A program made the position numbers and the translations under genes. Below, piece by piece: positions 23,005 through 33,707 of a stretch of 64,000 nucleotides of DNA; the first letter of the stretch is position 1, and every line of letters starts with the position of its first letter. Source of the DNA: Littorina saxatilis (Eukaryota > Mollusca > Gastropoda > Littorinimorpha > Littorinidae); contig NC_090250.1 in assembly GCF_037325665.1 (NCBI RefSeq), positions 31,544,804-31,608,803 on the forward strand, written 5' to 3'. Below the pieces are notes generated by a model. The model worked only from the letters and a program-made list of their open reading frames with translations. It did not search any database and was not told where the DNA came from.

Positions 23005-26000
23005 GTGTGTATGTGTGCTTGTGTGAGGTTGGGGGTGTGTCAAAATGTGTTGTGCAATATGGCATGAAAATCCTTTTAGATTTGTTGTTAAAAATTACAG
23101 CTTTGTATACCATGTTTATTATCTTTTATGAAGTAATTATAGTTATGTTTTTTTATTTGTTCGACCTTCTTAGGATTATGGAGTTTTATGCACTGCCTGT
23201 TATAGTTAACTAAAATATTTTACTTGAAATAGTCCATTGTAGTCGGTGTAGGCCTTAAGCTTATGTTAATCGTTTGTCCAGTATTTAATTTAATTCTCTA
23301 TTTTCGTATGAACTCAAATGTTTAGTGTTCTTAGTATGTCTTGTTAGGCTAAGTTCTATTTAATCAGAGTATGTTTGCGTGTGCTTATACCTAGTGATAT
23401 TGCAAAGCGCATAGTGCTTTTAGTTATGCGCTATAGAAATCTCCTTAATAAATAAAATAAATAAATATAAACAACAACACACAACAACACCAACACCACA
23501 CAACAACAACAACAACAACACCACCACCAACAACAACAGCAACAACAACATCAACAACGAAATCGAAAAAATAGTTCTTGAAACCAAAAATGATAACTAC
23601 GAAGACTGCATGCACCAACACAGAAAGACGAGGATATAAAAGGCATACTTCCACACGTCCATGTCCTACTTTTAGTTGACGTTCCTATATGTCATAGCGC
23701 TACTCTTCTCACAGGTACATGGTTGCCACGAACACCTGAATTTATGTTTTGATATTCCGACAAATGAGTTGAGAAAGTGTAGCTACCCTTGATGATGACA
23801 CAAAGAAGACATACGGAGGAGTAGATTTTCCGGGCATACTTATGCGTGTTCAAATGAAAGAAGGTAGCTTTCGATCAGAAAAACAACTGAACGCATGGAT
23901 TAAAATCAATCAATCAATCAATGAGTCTTATATCGCGCATATTCCGTGGGTACAGTTCTAGGCGCTCTGCAGTGATGCCGTGTGAGATGAAATTTTATAC
24001 GGCCAGTAGATTGCAGCCATTTCGGCGCATATTTACCTTTCACGGCCTATTATTCCAAGTCACACGGGTATAGGTAGACAATTATTAACTGTGCCTAAGC
24101 AATTTTGCCAGGAAAGACCCTTTTGTCAATCGTGGGATCTTTAACGTGCACACCCAATGTAGTGTACACGGGGGGAGGTTCGGACACCGAAGAGAGTCTG
24201 CACACAAAGTTGACTCTGTGAAATAAATTTCCGCCGAACCTGGGATCGAACTCACGCTGACAGCGGCCAACTGAATACAAATCCAGCGCGCTACCAACTG
24301 AGCTATATCCCCGCCCAATGTATGCAAAATGTCCTATTTGCATACATTAAAGCGTGTAATTGTCAGTCAAAATGAGCGAGTCATGTGTGTCTTACACACT
24401 AGATGTGTACTTTGTTAACAGTCCAACAAGCCAACCTTTTCAATAGTGAAAAAAGTGGTTCTCGCAAGCCGTAACTGGAATACTTGCGCCAAAGTGGAAT
24501 CACGCAGAGGTGTGTATCTGCTGCTAGGGGTATATGATAAACAAAAACCCGCTTCATTTGCAGATGTCAAAAAGTGGGGTAATAGAAAAAGAATTGGGCA
24601 GGATAACACAGGCCTAGAAATATCAAGAGATTGTCCCCAGTCTCAGCAAAATAAGACCACAGTTTGCATTGTTTTGAATTACAGAAACAAAGAAGCATCT
24701 AAGTAGATATAATATCCGAAACAAACTGTGTATATTCATACACTATTTTGGGAATGTTCACCTTAAACTTACCTAGAAATGCCAATACTCTGGGCTGCAC
24801 AATGCTGATGAGAAGGTACGATGAATAGTAGATCAGAAAACCTATAGACGCAGTTTTAACACCCTGCTCATACCTGAATGTAGAATAAATAACACTTATT
24901 AATTGTCAGACTCATTTGGAGTACACCACGCATCAGCAATTATCACATTTACTTGAACAACATCAATACACACCCCTGACATTTTAAGTTAAAAAAAGGT
25001 AATAACAACACAATGGTGAAGCTTGTATAGACTGATATGATATGATAATATTCAAGTATTCTTCAAGCCTGGACATGTATTGCAGTGAATCTCCAGCTGT
25101 CTTTAGGGTAAAGTCAAATTATGAAGAAAGTGATAAGGCTTTTTCTCAAAGGCACAGTAATCTCCTTAGCGGATTATGACTTCATTCAGTTATTCTGCAG
25201 AAAAACAGAAATGCTGGAGAAAAACTGTTTGTTTCTGCAGCATTTCTGCATAATGTCATCTTTCGCGAGAGTAAAACAATTTTACTGCAGTAAAATTGAA
25301 ATCACGAATGCTGCAGTAAAACGGTGATGCTGTTTTACTGGAGAAAAACTGTTTACACTTTTTCTTCAGCATGCATTTTGGCATTATTCAGTTATTCTGC
25401 AGAAAAACAGAAATGCTGTAGAAAAACTGTCTTTTCTGCAGCATTTCTGCATAATGTCATCGTTCGCCGATCCCCAAGCAACGGGCTTTTCTGGAGCAAA
25501 ACATTTTACTGCAGTAAAATTGAAATCAAGAATGCTGCAGTAAAACGGTGCTGTTGTTTTACTGCAGAAAACCTGTTTACATTTTTTTCTGCAGCATTTT
25601 GTACTGGCTCTTGGCGGATTATGACATCATTCAGTTATTCTTGAGAAAAACCAAAATGCTGGAGAAAAACTGTCTTTTCTGCAGCATTTCTGCATAATGT
25701 CATCTTTCGCCGAAGCAACGTTTTTTACTGTAGTAAAACAGTTTTTCTGAAGCATAATGTTTACTTGGTTTTCTGCAACATTATTGCGATTAACTTTTTC
25801 TTCAGAATAGTCTGTGACAGCTTTTCTGGAGAAAAACGAACGACCTTGTGAAGTAGCGTTTGTATTCGTCGCCCCCTGGGATAGTATAGTAGTTTGTTCC
25901 GCAGTGTACCAATCAGAAGGCGTGTAGCATAAGGGCATTATATTCAACTTCACAATGGCGGCCGAACGTGAACAATTTCAAATTTGATTTCAATTTTACT

Positions 26001-29000
26001 GCAGAAAAAACGCTGCTTCGGCGAAAGATGACAATGCAGAAATGCTGCAGAAAAGAACGGTTGTTCTCCAGCATTTGTCTTTCCTGCAGAATAACTGAAT
26101 AAAGTCATAATCCGCTAAGGATACAGTAAGCCTCCCGTAAACCATCAAAGATACGGTCAGGCTTTTACACACAGTACAAATACCCTTTCATTTAAACACT
26201 CACCGATGGAGAACATCCTAGGTGCCCTCCGTAAAGAGCGAACAATTTTCAAAGAATTTAGTTTTGCGTGGTTTATCTTACCCCTGAGCCATCGTGAACC
26301 CGTGTGATCCAGTTTCCCTTTTTCACAATGTAGTCGTCAGTTAGTCATTTGAATGCGACTCGATGTGAGCTTATATGCAATAGCACGTTTTTATGCACGA
26401 AACAAACGGCTGTGGTTCACAAGAACTCTAGCGATGGCTTTTGACTGTTCAGCGGAACTGGCGATATGCATAAACCGTCGTCTGCTACGACCCTTCCGGG
26501 CTTTTCTTTTTTCCAACTTTCACAACTTCGAATTGTACTGATCTTGTCTTGATGAACAAATCATTCTTTTATGATTAAATAATGTTTGTGTAACAAGCTG
26601 TCAATTTATTATTTAGATTTTAAAAGTTAGGTCTAGCGCAAAAACGCACCACGGTCCAAAAACATTCTGATAATTATCGATCCACGGCTATCGCCAGTTT
26701 ACATCGATAGAATGAGACCCGAAGGGAAGTAACTCATTTTTGACCTGAGTTCAGGATGGGTCCAAAAAGTGTCCGAGACAATCTGCAAAATTAATTCTTT
26801 AAAAATTGCTCGCTCTTTACGTAGAGCACCTAGGATGTTCCCGTTTGGTGAGCATTCAAATGGAAGGGTGTTTGTACTGTGTGTAAAAGCCTGACAGTAT
26901 CTGTGATGGTTTACGGGAGGCTTACTGTGCCTTTAAAGTGAATTTTGCTGTAATTGTAAGAAGTGTTAAGAAAATAAATAACACAGAAAATAGGGATGGA
27001 GCTGCTAATAGACGATTTTCGAAAAGACCTCCATGGGGTTTGTATGGGTTGTGAAAGAGTGAATACCCTTGCTTCTCTTCTGACAAATGAATTCACACGT
27101 GCTGTCCACGTGTTTCCGACACACCCCTCGCTAGTGATTGGACCCTCCAATGTTTGCCCGGGTAAATGCAAGGGTATTCACTCTTTCCCAACCCATACAA
27201 AGCCGAGTTATTTTCGGAATTCCTCTATTGTTTAAGATAACGAAAGAAACAATTCTGAATGTGGACATGAGCATGCTATGATTCAAGCATGTGCATGTGG
27301 TTGCCAGAGAAACTAGAGTTGCTGGAAAGCAGTTGAACTGAAAAAAGTGAAGAACAATACCTCGATAGTTTGTCAGAGCCAGGGGGCGCATCAGGATCTC
27401 CTCCGTAGATGCCTTTTCCCACAAAATCAGAACCACTGTAGGTAAACATAAACATCACTCCAACAGAAAAGTAGGATGCAATGCAGACGCACGCCACCTT
27501 CGCCTTAAAACCGCCCGGTCCAAATGCTCGGCGTTTGGTGTCTGTGCTCTTTGTAAGCAACAGGTCTTCCAGTGTACCCTTTGTTGCTGCTAACTGCTCG
27601 GAATGGTGAAAACGGCGAGGAAACTCTTGTGTTCCATAGGAAGCAGACCCAGAAAATGCGTTGGAGTTAAGCAGTTCGTCCTTCTCTTCTGAAGTTTCGT
27701 CTTCTTCGGACAGGAGAGGGATATGTTCTGAATCCCTCTGTTGTGCCTCATCCCTAAGTGTTAAGGTCGGGTCAAAGTAGATTCCAGCACTGCTGTAAGA
27801 ACGGACACTGTTCTCTAAAGCCTCTTCCCACGCACTTCGTGCTCCTTGATCTTCAGGTTGTTGGTGGTTGTCAGGAGTGACCTCAATGTCAGTGTTGAGG
27901 GTACCATGACATTGGTTTTGTCTGAGCTGATGGCGACCTGTGAGCAGAGTGATGAGAAGACCCAGCGCTACGAAGATGAGGACCACCACGCCTTGAGCTG
28001 ACGTCTGAATGCACAGGCTGGCACTGTAACAGAGAGGTAGATGCTGAGTTATACGGACACCGTCTCTGTCACAAGTCAAAACAAAACCATCACCACCAAC
28101 ACAAAATAACCACTGCAGCCACCTCCACCATAACAATCAACACAAAGAGACTCACCCCTTGATGTGTGACAAGCCAAACAGAGATGTGAAATCCACCACC
28201 CCTAGAGTTCCCGTGGACAACCCACCAGCGGACGCCATGACGAGTCCAACCAGAATGACAGAGGTGTGATCAGAACGAGGGGTGCACATCAGTATGAAGG
28301 ACTTTGAGAAACTGTTTATTGAATCGAAACCAATGTCCAACAGCACAAAGGCCAGTACGCCCAAAGCTGCTTTGAACGGTGCCTGTGGATTAAAAGAAAG
28401 AGGAGAGCAATCAAACATCTTGAAGATATAGTTGTAAGGAATTTTCTTTTTTTTATTAATATAGAAGTTAACCGACAAAGTTATTTTCAAAACCATACCT
28501 CTTCCGTTCCTACAGTTTTAGGTCATCGTTATCAACATCATCGTCATTTTAACGGAAGAAGAAGAACAACAAGTCGCGTAAGGCGAAAATACAAAATTTA
28601 GTCAAGCTGTCGAACTCACAGAATGAAACTGAACGCACTGCATTTTTTTCAGCAAGAATAGTCGTAGCATCGTCAGTCCACCGCTCGTGGCAAAGGCAGG
28701 GAAATTGACAATCCAGAATACCGCGGTAGTGGTTGCGCTGAGCAGGATAGCACGCTTTTCTGTATCTCTACTGTTTTAAACTTTCTGAGCTTGTTTTTAA
28801 TCCAAACATATCATATCTATATGTTTTTGGAATCAGGAACCGACAAGGAATAAGATGAAAGTGTTTTAAATCGATTTCGGAAATTTAATTTTAATTATTA
28901 TGTTCATAATTATTTTTATTTTTTAGAGCTTGATTTTAATCCGAGTATAACATATTTATATGTTTTTGGAATCAGAAAATTATGAAAAATAAGATGAAAA

Positions 29001-29929
29001 AATTAATTGTTTTTAGATCGTTTTATAAAAAAAATATTTTAATTACAATTTTAAGATTTTTAATGACCAAAGTCATTAATTTATTTGTAAGCCTCCATGC
29101 TGAAATGTAATACCAAATTCCGGCCTTTGTCGAAGATTGCTTGGCCAAAATTTCAATCAATTTTATTAAAAAAAATGAGGGTGTGATACATTCTGGCCAT
29201 CATCGCTCCACGCTATCGCTTTAAGTCCCTCTGACCGGATGCTCTAGTCCTACGCGAATCTATCAAAACAAGAACTACAGAGTTATCTTCCATATGTTTT
29301 TCGCGAGCGCTGATCTAAATTTGAGATCAGTGTTCGCGAGAGGAAAATGATTGCAGATTGGCCGACTTCGACGGTGATCTCCGTTCTGTTCTTCACAGTT
29401 ATGATAAAGACATCGTTCTAAGGTCAAAACATGTCGACATTTTGGGACTACTGCCCGAAGGAGACCGTAATATATGGTTGTATCACTGTCAACTCGTTAC
29501 AGAAAAAAATCGTCTGCTCTAGCGAGCCCCGAAACCAACCGGTTGATTATCACGTGACACTTTTGCCATATTTAGAGTTGTTTGCGCAGTAAATACAGCC
29601 GCGAAAAATAGCTCGCTTGAAACTGTCTAAAATAAAAATTCCTCTGTAATTAAACATTACAAAACACCATGAAAAATCATTATCGACGATCGCGAATCTG
29701 CTTATATTAATAACACATTACAAAAAGTTCTAAATATGTAAAACAAATCGGTTTCCTTGCCAGACAAGGAAACTCAGGGCATCCTGTCAGGGAGAGAATG
29801 AGCCGAACTCATTTTGACCTGAGTTCAGGATGGGTGTGATAGTGCCGCCTCAACTGTTACCAAAAGCCTGATATGACGTCATCAAAGACATTTATCGACA
29901 AAATGAAAACAAGTAGTTTACTCTGAATC

Positions 29930-30006
<77 letters not shown>

Positions 30007-30871
30007 CACGACCCTCGTCTCGATTCCCCCTCTATGTTAAAACATTTAGTCAAAACTTGACTAAATGTAAAAAGAAGAAGACGAAGACGAAGAACAAGTG
30101 TGAAATGGTTTCAAATTTGAAAGTGAGTTGATTCAAACGCTCAATGTCAACTAGAAGCGATCATTGAAGTTCATTTGTTGGAGGTCCTGCGGCTAATACA
30201 ACAAGATGTAAAAGTAACAATTTGCTAACTTCCGTTTTGGTAGGCCGTGAGCTAACTGTTGTAATCAGTACATATCAATTACGTGTAACGCATGTCTGAG
30301 AGCAATAAACACTACCACAAACGTAATAGGCCTATATACGGAACTGTCCTGGTATGCCTTGAAAGAACATGATTTTTTTTTTAAATTAGAAGGTGCAGTA
30401 TTTTCAGACATACTTCATTTCAAATCGAAACAAAACATCGTATTTGTTTTGTTGCTGTTCTAAACCTTCACATTGCACACGACCGATTCGATAATGTGGC
30501 TTCTCGTGATCTATGCAAATTTCGGGGATATGTGCAAGTTTAAATACCGACCTGTTATTTATGATTTGATAGCCTAATACACGTTTTATCGATTAGAAAA
30601 TAACAATACAATTTTACTTTTATATCAAATAGATTATTGGTAGCAAAACACGTATCAGACGATCTGTTGCTTCCACAAAATGAACGCCCCTCTAGCAACT
30701 ACCGTAAACTACCTTGTATACGCCCACCCCCCTATGCACCAATTTTGCCCAGAAGTTGGAGGTGGGCGGTTACTAGGTACTATACCCTTTGCTAGAATAA
30801 CGATATGTTGGTCACTTGGCATGGAAGTGTTCAAAGGATGCGTTATTGCACAAAACTTTCCTCTCTCTCGA

Positions 30872-30948
<77 letters not shown>

Positions 30949-30966
30949 GACACACACACAGACACA

Positions 30967-31047
<81 letters not shown>

Positions 31048-33350
31048 GCAAACCACGAAGGAAATCTTGTTGCTTTATTGTCTGTAAACAAGTTTATAAT
31101 TTAAAAAGATAATGCTAACTGAAAAGGATTAATCCAGATCTGCAGTTGCACTGATTTAAGTCATCAAATTCGAGGGACAATCTATTGAAATAAAAATCGT
31201 GATCAAAAATCGGTCTTTTCAACTTCAGAAGATCTTTGAAAATGTCAACTCTCTTTCATTACTCAGCTTCACTGCGGTGAGAGTACAAATTAACGGTAGG
31301 CCTTTATAACAGCGTCTTGGCATTGTACACTCGGATTAATATTCTGTACCGCATGCGGAAGTTTACCAACACTAAAAACAAATTTTACAACAATATTTTT
31401 TGTGACATCATTAATCAAGAAGTGGGGGGTGGGCGTTTACTAGGTAGTATGCCCCATGCACAGCTTTCGGCCAAAAGTAAGTGGTGGGCGTTTATTTGAT
31501 TCTGGGCGTATACAAGGTAGTTTACGGTACTGAGTGGTGTCCCCTGACGCGAAACTAACGATTCAGGTCGACGCTTTGCTCATTATATTTTCTCCAAAAA
31601 AACTTCGCATGTTATTTCCCTTGTTGTATCTGCATGCATCGGGGAGGCTGGTACTAAGCATGTTTTGAATCCTACATGTTTTATATTCCCATAGTTGTTG
31701 CCTTGAAAAATGCGAAACCCGTTAATTTACTGAGCTAATGCTTTCGCGTTCCATGTCATCCGCTACGTAGGACAGAGTCAATCGAATCGGTCGACTTCCA
31801 CAATTAATGTAGGTCTAGCTCGAAATGGAAAAAACCCACTTGTGCTTTTCTATTAGCCGCAGGGAATTTTAGAAAGAAGAAGAAGAAGAAGAAGAAGAAG
31901 AAGAAGAAGAAGAAACAAAAGAAGAAGTAATACCTTAAGCATACCAACGCAACGAAATACCCGCCCCCCCTCCACCCCGTTCATCCAACCCCTTACCCCG
32001 TAAAAAGAAAAGCCGCAGCAAAAGTCACATCATTGAAACATTCATCATCGAGGGAATCAATATCATACCTCCCTTGTCTCTTCAGTCGGTTCGTCCCGTC
32101 CAGTTCCGTTCCCCGGTACTTCCCTCGAGACCTGCTTCATAACATTATTGCTCTCAGAACTCCTAAACAACACTGTAGTAAGAGGGAAGTCTGTCCCAGT
32201 TTTCACACCGGTTTCTGCCGACGAGGCGGATGCGTTAAAAGTAATGCTTCCATAGGGAAATGCTGAACCGGCGGTGACGGGGGCGTTCAATTCAGATGAG
32301 TGATTGGTCCCGGGACCCAATTTCTGAGCATAGTCCATCAAGTACATCAGGTGCAGAACATTCGCCACGACGAGAAGGCTCATTCCGAGAAGCAGGAGAC
32401 AAGAGCCGAAGACCGTTGCAATAATTTTACGGCGTCTTGGGTTCGAACCTCTGTCTGTGATCCAGCCGACAAAGGGAAGAAGCAGCAGGGCGGAGGGTCC
32501 AGCAATGAGACCTGTCAGTGACACCAGGCTCATGGGCAAGCCTAGTGTCTGCAAAATCTGAACGAGGAAAATCGTTGGATAAAAAATAGCTCTAGATAAC
32601 TGTTTGATCGAAAGAGGCCTTGTATGATGCGGTGTTAACATAATATCGATGTTTGGTGGCTTGTCGTGAGACCAGAAAATGCTGGTCTGGTAACAAGCCA
32701 TCAAACATCGTTTTTGTAATCATTTTGGTAGTGCACAAGTACGCCCAATCCCCGACAGGAAGCCCAACTTTTGGAATGCAATTCAGGGCCCAAAACCGCA
32801 TCAGAAGTCCTCAGAGCTGTCATCATATTTGCAATGTCAGTCATCTATTGTACCTATTCTTTTAAGTGTTTTTGAAGACTTTTCGTTGCGCAATTTGCGA
32901 TTGCATAGTTTAATTGCAAATTGACCATGACACGTCGAGGTAATTTTCAACATTGGTAGGATCTTTGAGCGTGAATGTTTTCAGTCGTTGTCCTCGGAAA
33001 CACGAATCCAAAGCCGGGATGGTTCCAAATATGATAAACAGCCTGAGTAGCCCTTACTTTGACAATCTACGTTTCAACTGAAGCTCAAACTCATTCATTA
33101 CCTCGGTTTGTCACATATGAACATTGTTTTTTTGTTACCCAGCTGGTTATGAATATCAACTCGTGAAAATTATGACAATGTACATTACTTGGCTTACTTG
33201 AAATTGATTGACAAAAAAATCGGTGAGAGTGAATAATCTGTATGGGAACGTTTGTTGATAATCATATTTATAAATATTCCAACGACAGGTTTATCATATC
33301 GATGTTCGTGTTTTTAAATGTTTATTAAGGACTTCTGTCACACACACACA

Positions 33351-33429
<79 letters not shown>

Positions 33430-33672
33430 GCGGCACACAACATATCAAGACAAGCCACTCACAGGTACAGTGTAAAAAGACTCAAAGGAGCAGCTAGCTT
33501 CCATTGCCCAAAGCTGAGAACTCAACATGAGTTTCTGACATACACTCATTCGGGAAACCTCGCCCTTCGCATCCTTGCATTGCTCACGGCCCTTTGTGGA
33601 AGAGTTGAGGTTTGGGTTCAGAGTATCCGTGGCCGTGGTTTGGGACGATCTTTGGGCCATGCTGGGATCCAT
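18605..33672 (-). CDS. SLC45-like MFS transporter, paralogue B (complete, 7 coding exons)
   Basis: Exons: 33463-33707 (CDS from 33672), 32069-32557, 28156-28382, 27361-28023, 24773-24873, 21716-21888 and 18605-18808. Coding total is 2067 nt, or 688 residues plus TAG. Twelve membrane segments are visible. Family marks are the MFS loop [20 protein letters not shown] in TM4, and [13 protein letters not shown] after TM7. Members of SLC45 move sucrose or other sugars with protons; human SLC45A2 acts in melanosomes. The cytosolic loop has an acidic dileucine motif ([10 protein letters not shown]), a possible endolysosomal sorting signal (inference). The ATG at 33672 has a good context (gaccATGG). 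An acceptor at 33708-33709 implies an untranslated first exon further right. It lies 9.2 kb upstream of paralogue A in the same orientation, a tandem duplication. Confidence 0.9.
18850..20680 (+). mobile_element. tRNA-derived SINE expanded by an internal minisatellite
   Basis: The head at 18850-18930 has an A-box-like tggcctagttgataa and B-box GGGTTCGAATCCC. The body (gtggagatttgtccgatctc) and the 3' part (20529-20680, ending in (GAA)n) match the SINE at 37213-37681. Between them the internal segment is repeated 25 times. It lies in the last intron of paralogue B, in antisense orientation. Confidence 0.85.
19004..20528 (+). repeat. 61-bp minisatellite, 25 units, derived from a SINE segment
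   Basis: The unit starts acacgcaagcacaagaccaa and ends ggttatagaa; the length from 19004 to 20529 divides by 61 exactly 25 times. Units are nearly identical and differ mainly at one G/C site (acgcaGgg or acgcaCgg). The last unit has catgtcagag like the SINE at 37 kb, while the rest have catgttagag. Confidence 0.95.
20681..21715. other. Intron 6 of paralogue B, rest
   Basis: (CCTA)n patches near 20920-20940 and 21043-21065; no other feature recognised. Confidence 0.5.
21716..21888 (-). CDS. Paralogue B exon 6 (TM9-TM10)
   Basis: 173 nt encoding [20 protein letters not shown] through [15 protein letters not shown]. The acceptor is TATTCGCAG and the donor GTAGGT. A (GAA)n/(CAA)n tract begins 20 nt upstream of the acceptor. 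Confidence 0.87.
21908..22078 (+). repeat. (GAA)n, (CAA)n and (CAC)n compound microsatellite
   Basis: Trinucleotide tracts just upstream of the exon 6 acceptor of paralogue B and directly 5' of a LINE fragment. Open frames through it encode Lys, Arg, Asn, Thr or Gln runs and are not genes. Confidence 0.93.
22080..23470 (+). mobile_element. CR1/L2-like LINE 3' part
   Basis: An open frame to 22755 carries the classic C-terminus: [70 protein letters not shown] and [16 protein letters not shown]. The 3' UTR has (GT)n at 22926-23003. The end reads gcgctatagaaatctcctta with an (AAAT)n tail. 5'-truncated; antisense to the host gene in intron 5. Confidence 0.9.
23462..23550 (+). repeat. (CAA)n/(CAC)n microsatellite
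   Basis: Imperfect trinucleotide tract after the LINE tail. Confidence 0.88.
23925..24318 (-). mobile_element. tRNA-derived SINE with conserved molluscan core
   Basis: Minus strand: head with A box tagctcagttggtagcgcgc and B box gagttcgatccca. The central block gttaaagatcccacgattga is one I recognise from molluscan SINEs. The tail is (ATTG)n. Close to full length, in intron 5 of paralogue B. Confidence 0.88.
24319..24772. other. Intron 5 of paralogue B, unassigned part
   Basis: No repeat family recognised between the SINE and exon 5. Confidence 0.5.
24773..24873 (-). CDS. Paralogue B exon 5 (TM8)
   Basis: 101 nt encoding [20 protein letters not shown] through RVLAFL, with acceptor ACATTCAG and donor GTAAGT. 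It was found by homology with exon 5 of paralogue A and is too short to stand out as an open frame. Confidence 0.88.
25160..26118. mobile_element. CTGCAG-rich foldback element
   Basis: Ends form an inverted repeat: ttagcggattatgac at about 25165 and gtcataatccgctaa near 26103-26117, each continuing into ttcagttattctgcag or its complement. Inside, about 14 CTGCAG sites sit in short palindromic blocks such as ttctgcagaaaaacag and tttactgcagtaaaattg. A block of about 200-250 bp is repeated three times. No coding capacity. In intron 4 of paralogue B. Confidence 0.8.
26119..26936. mobile_element. Long-TIR MITE, copy 1
   Basis: About 140-bp inverted arms (cagtaagcctcccgtaaacc near 26123; the complement near 26930), ending GTGCCTTTAA. 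Copy 2 lies at 38381-39454 in the opposite orientation. A TTAA target is suggested by the right end. It is interrupted by a small element at 26664-26759. Confidence 0.85.
26664..26759. mobile_element. Short TIR element with 10-bp target duplication
   Basis: The 96-bp insertion starts CATTCTG and ends CAGGATG (7-bp inverted repeat with one mismatch). It is flanked by ggtccaaaaa at 26654-26663 and 26760-26769. Its last 28 bp match the end of the 643-bp element at 29189. Confidence 0.8.
26937..27360. other. Intron 4 of paralogue B, rest
   Basis: Contains an inverted pair gggtattcactctttccca (about 27172) and its relative at about 27045-27070; otherwise unassigned. Confidence 0.45.
27361..28023 (-). 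CDS. Paralogue B exon 4 (TM6, acidic loop, TM7)
   Basis: 663 nt with acceptor TCTGTTACAG and donor GTATTG. It encodes TM6, a loop of about 140 residues carrying the acidic dileucine motif, and TM7 with [20 protein letters not shown]. It enters in phase 2 and leaves in phase 2, so AG joins the first G of exon 5 to give Arg. Confidence 0.9.
28156..28382 (-). CDS. Paralogue B exon 3 (TM4-TM5)
   Basis: 227 nt with a strong polypyrimidine acceptor (ctttcttttaatccacag) and donor GTGAGT. It encodes [20 protein letters not shown] through GLSHIKG. Confidence 0.9.
28569..30069 (-). mobile_element. L element copy 4, interrupted
   Basis: Full-length L element on the minus strand, including (CA)n at 29936-30001. 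A TIR element at 29189-29831 sits inside it. In intron 2 of paralogue B. Confidence 0.85.
29189..29831. mobile_element. TIR element inserted in an L element
   Basis: It starts cattctggcc and ends gagttcaggat, flanked by gggtgtgata at 29179-29188 and 29832-29841 (9-10 bp target duplication). It carries a hairpin near 29304-29342 (cgcgagcgctgatct paired with agatcagtgttcgcg). Same ends as 26664-26759, so one family with a size range. A 9-10 bp duplication suggests a Mutator-like origin, but this is inference. Confidence 0.8.
30070..30700. other. Intron 2 of paralogue B, unassigned part
   Basis: AT-rich sequence between L copy 4 and the TIR element at 30701; nothing recognised. Confidence 0.45.
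30701..31528. mobile_element. MITE with ACCGTAAACTACC ends
   Basis: Terminal inverted repeats ACCGTAAACTACCTTGTATA at 30701 and its complement ending at 31528, flanked by ACT on both sides. Subterminal gtgggcgtttactaggtag motifs repeat. It encloses (TC)n and (CA)n tracts (30866-31046). In intron 2 of paralogue B. Confidence 0.8.
30866..31046 (+). repeat. (TC)n-(CA)n compound microsatellite
   Basis: (TC)n to about 30928, then interrupted (CA)n to 31046. Confidence 0.95.
31529..32068. other. Intron 2 of paralogue B, rest
   Basis: (GAA)n at about 31874-31913 and a C-rich stretch near 31966; otherwise unassigned. Confidence 0.5.
32069..32557 (-). CDS. Paralogue B exon 2 (TM2-TM3, glycosylated loop)
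   Basis: 163 codons, phase 0 to phase 0, with donor GTATGA. It contains [13 protein letters not shown], the loop motif [12 protein letters not shown]3, and a long outer loop with sequons NHS, NAS and NGT. Confidence 0.9.
32558..33462. other. Intron 1 of paralogue B
   Basis: No element recognised apart from (CA)n at 33340-33427, which lies 36 nt from the end of exon 1. Confidence 0.55.
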
Positions 33673-33707
33673 GGTCGATGACGGGAGAGATGATGGGTAA
33701 TTGCTAC
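33463..33707 (-). CDS. Paralogue B exon with start codon (CDS 33463-33672)
   Basis: The acceptor TTTCCAG is followed by 35 nt of untranslated sequence and then ATG. 70 codons end in phase 0 at donor GTGAGT. A second Met, four residues later, corresponds to the start of paralogue A. The TM1 segment is [20 protein letters not shown]. Confidence 0.87.

Noticed and set aside
24250-24318. tRNA gene on the minus strand
   Set aside because: SINE head with tRNA-like promoter, followed by the SINE core and (ATTG)n tail.
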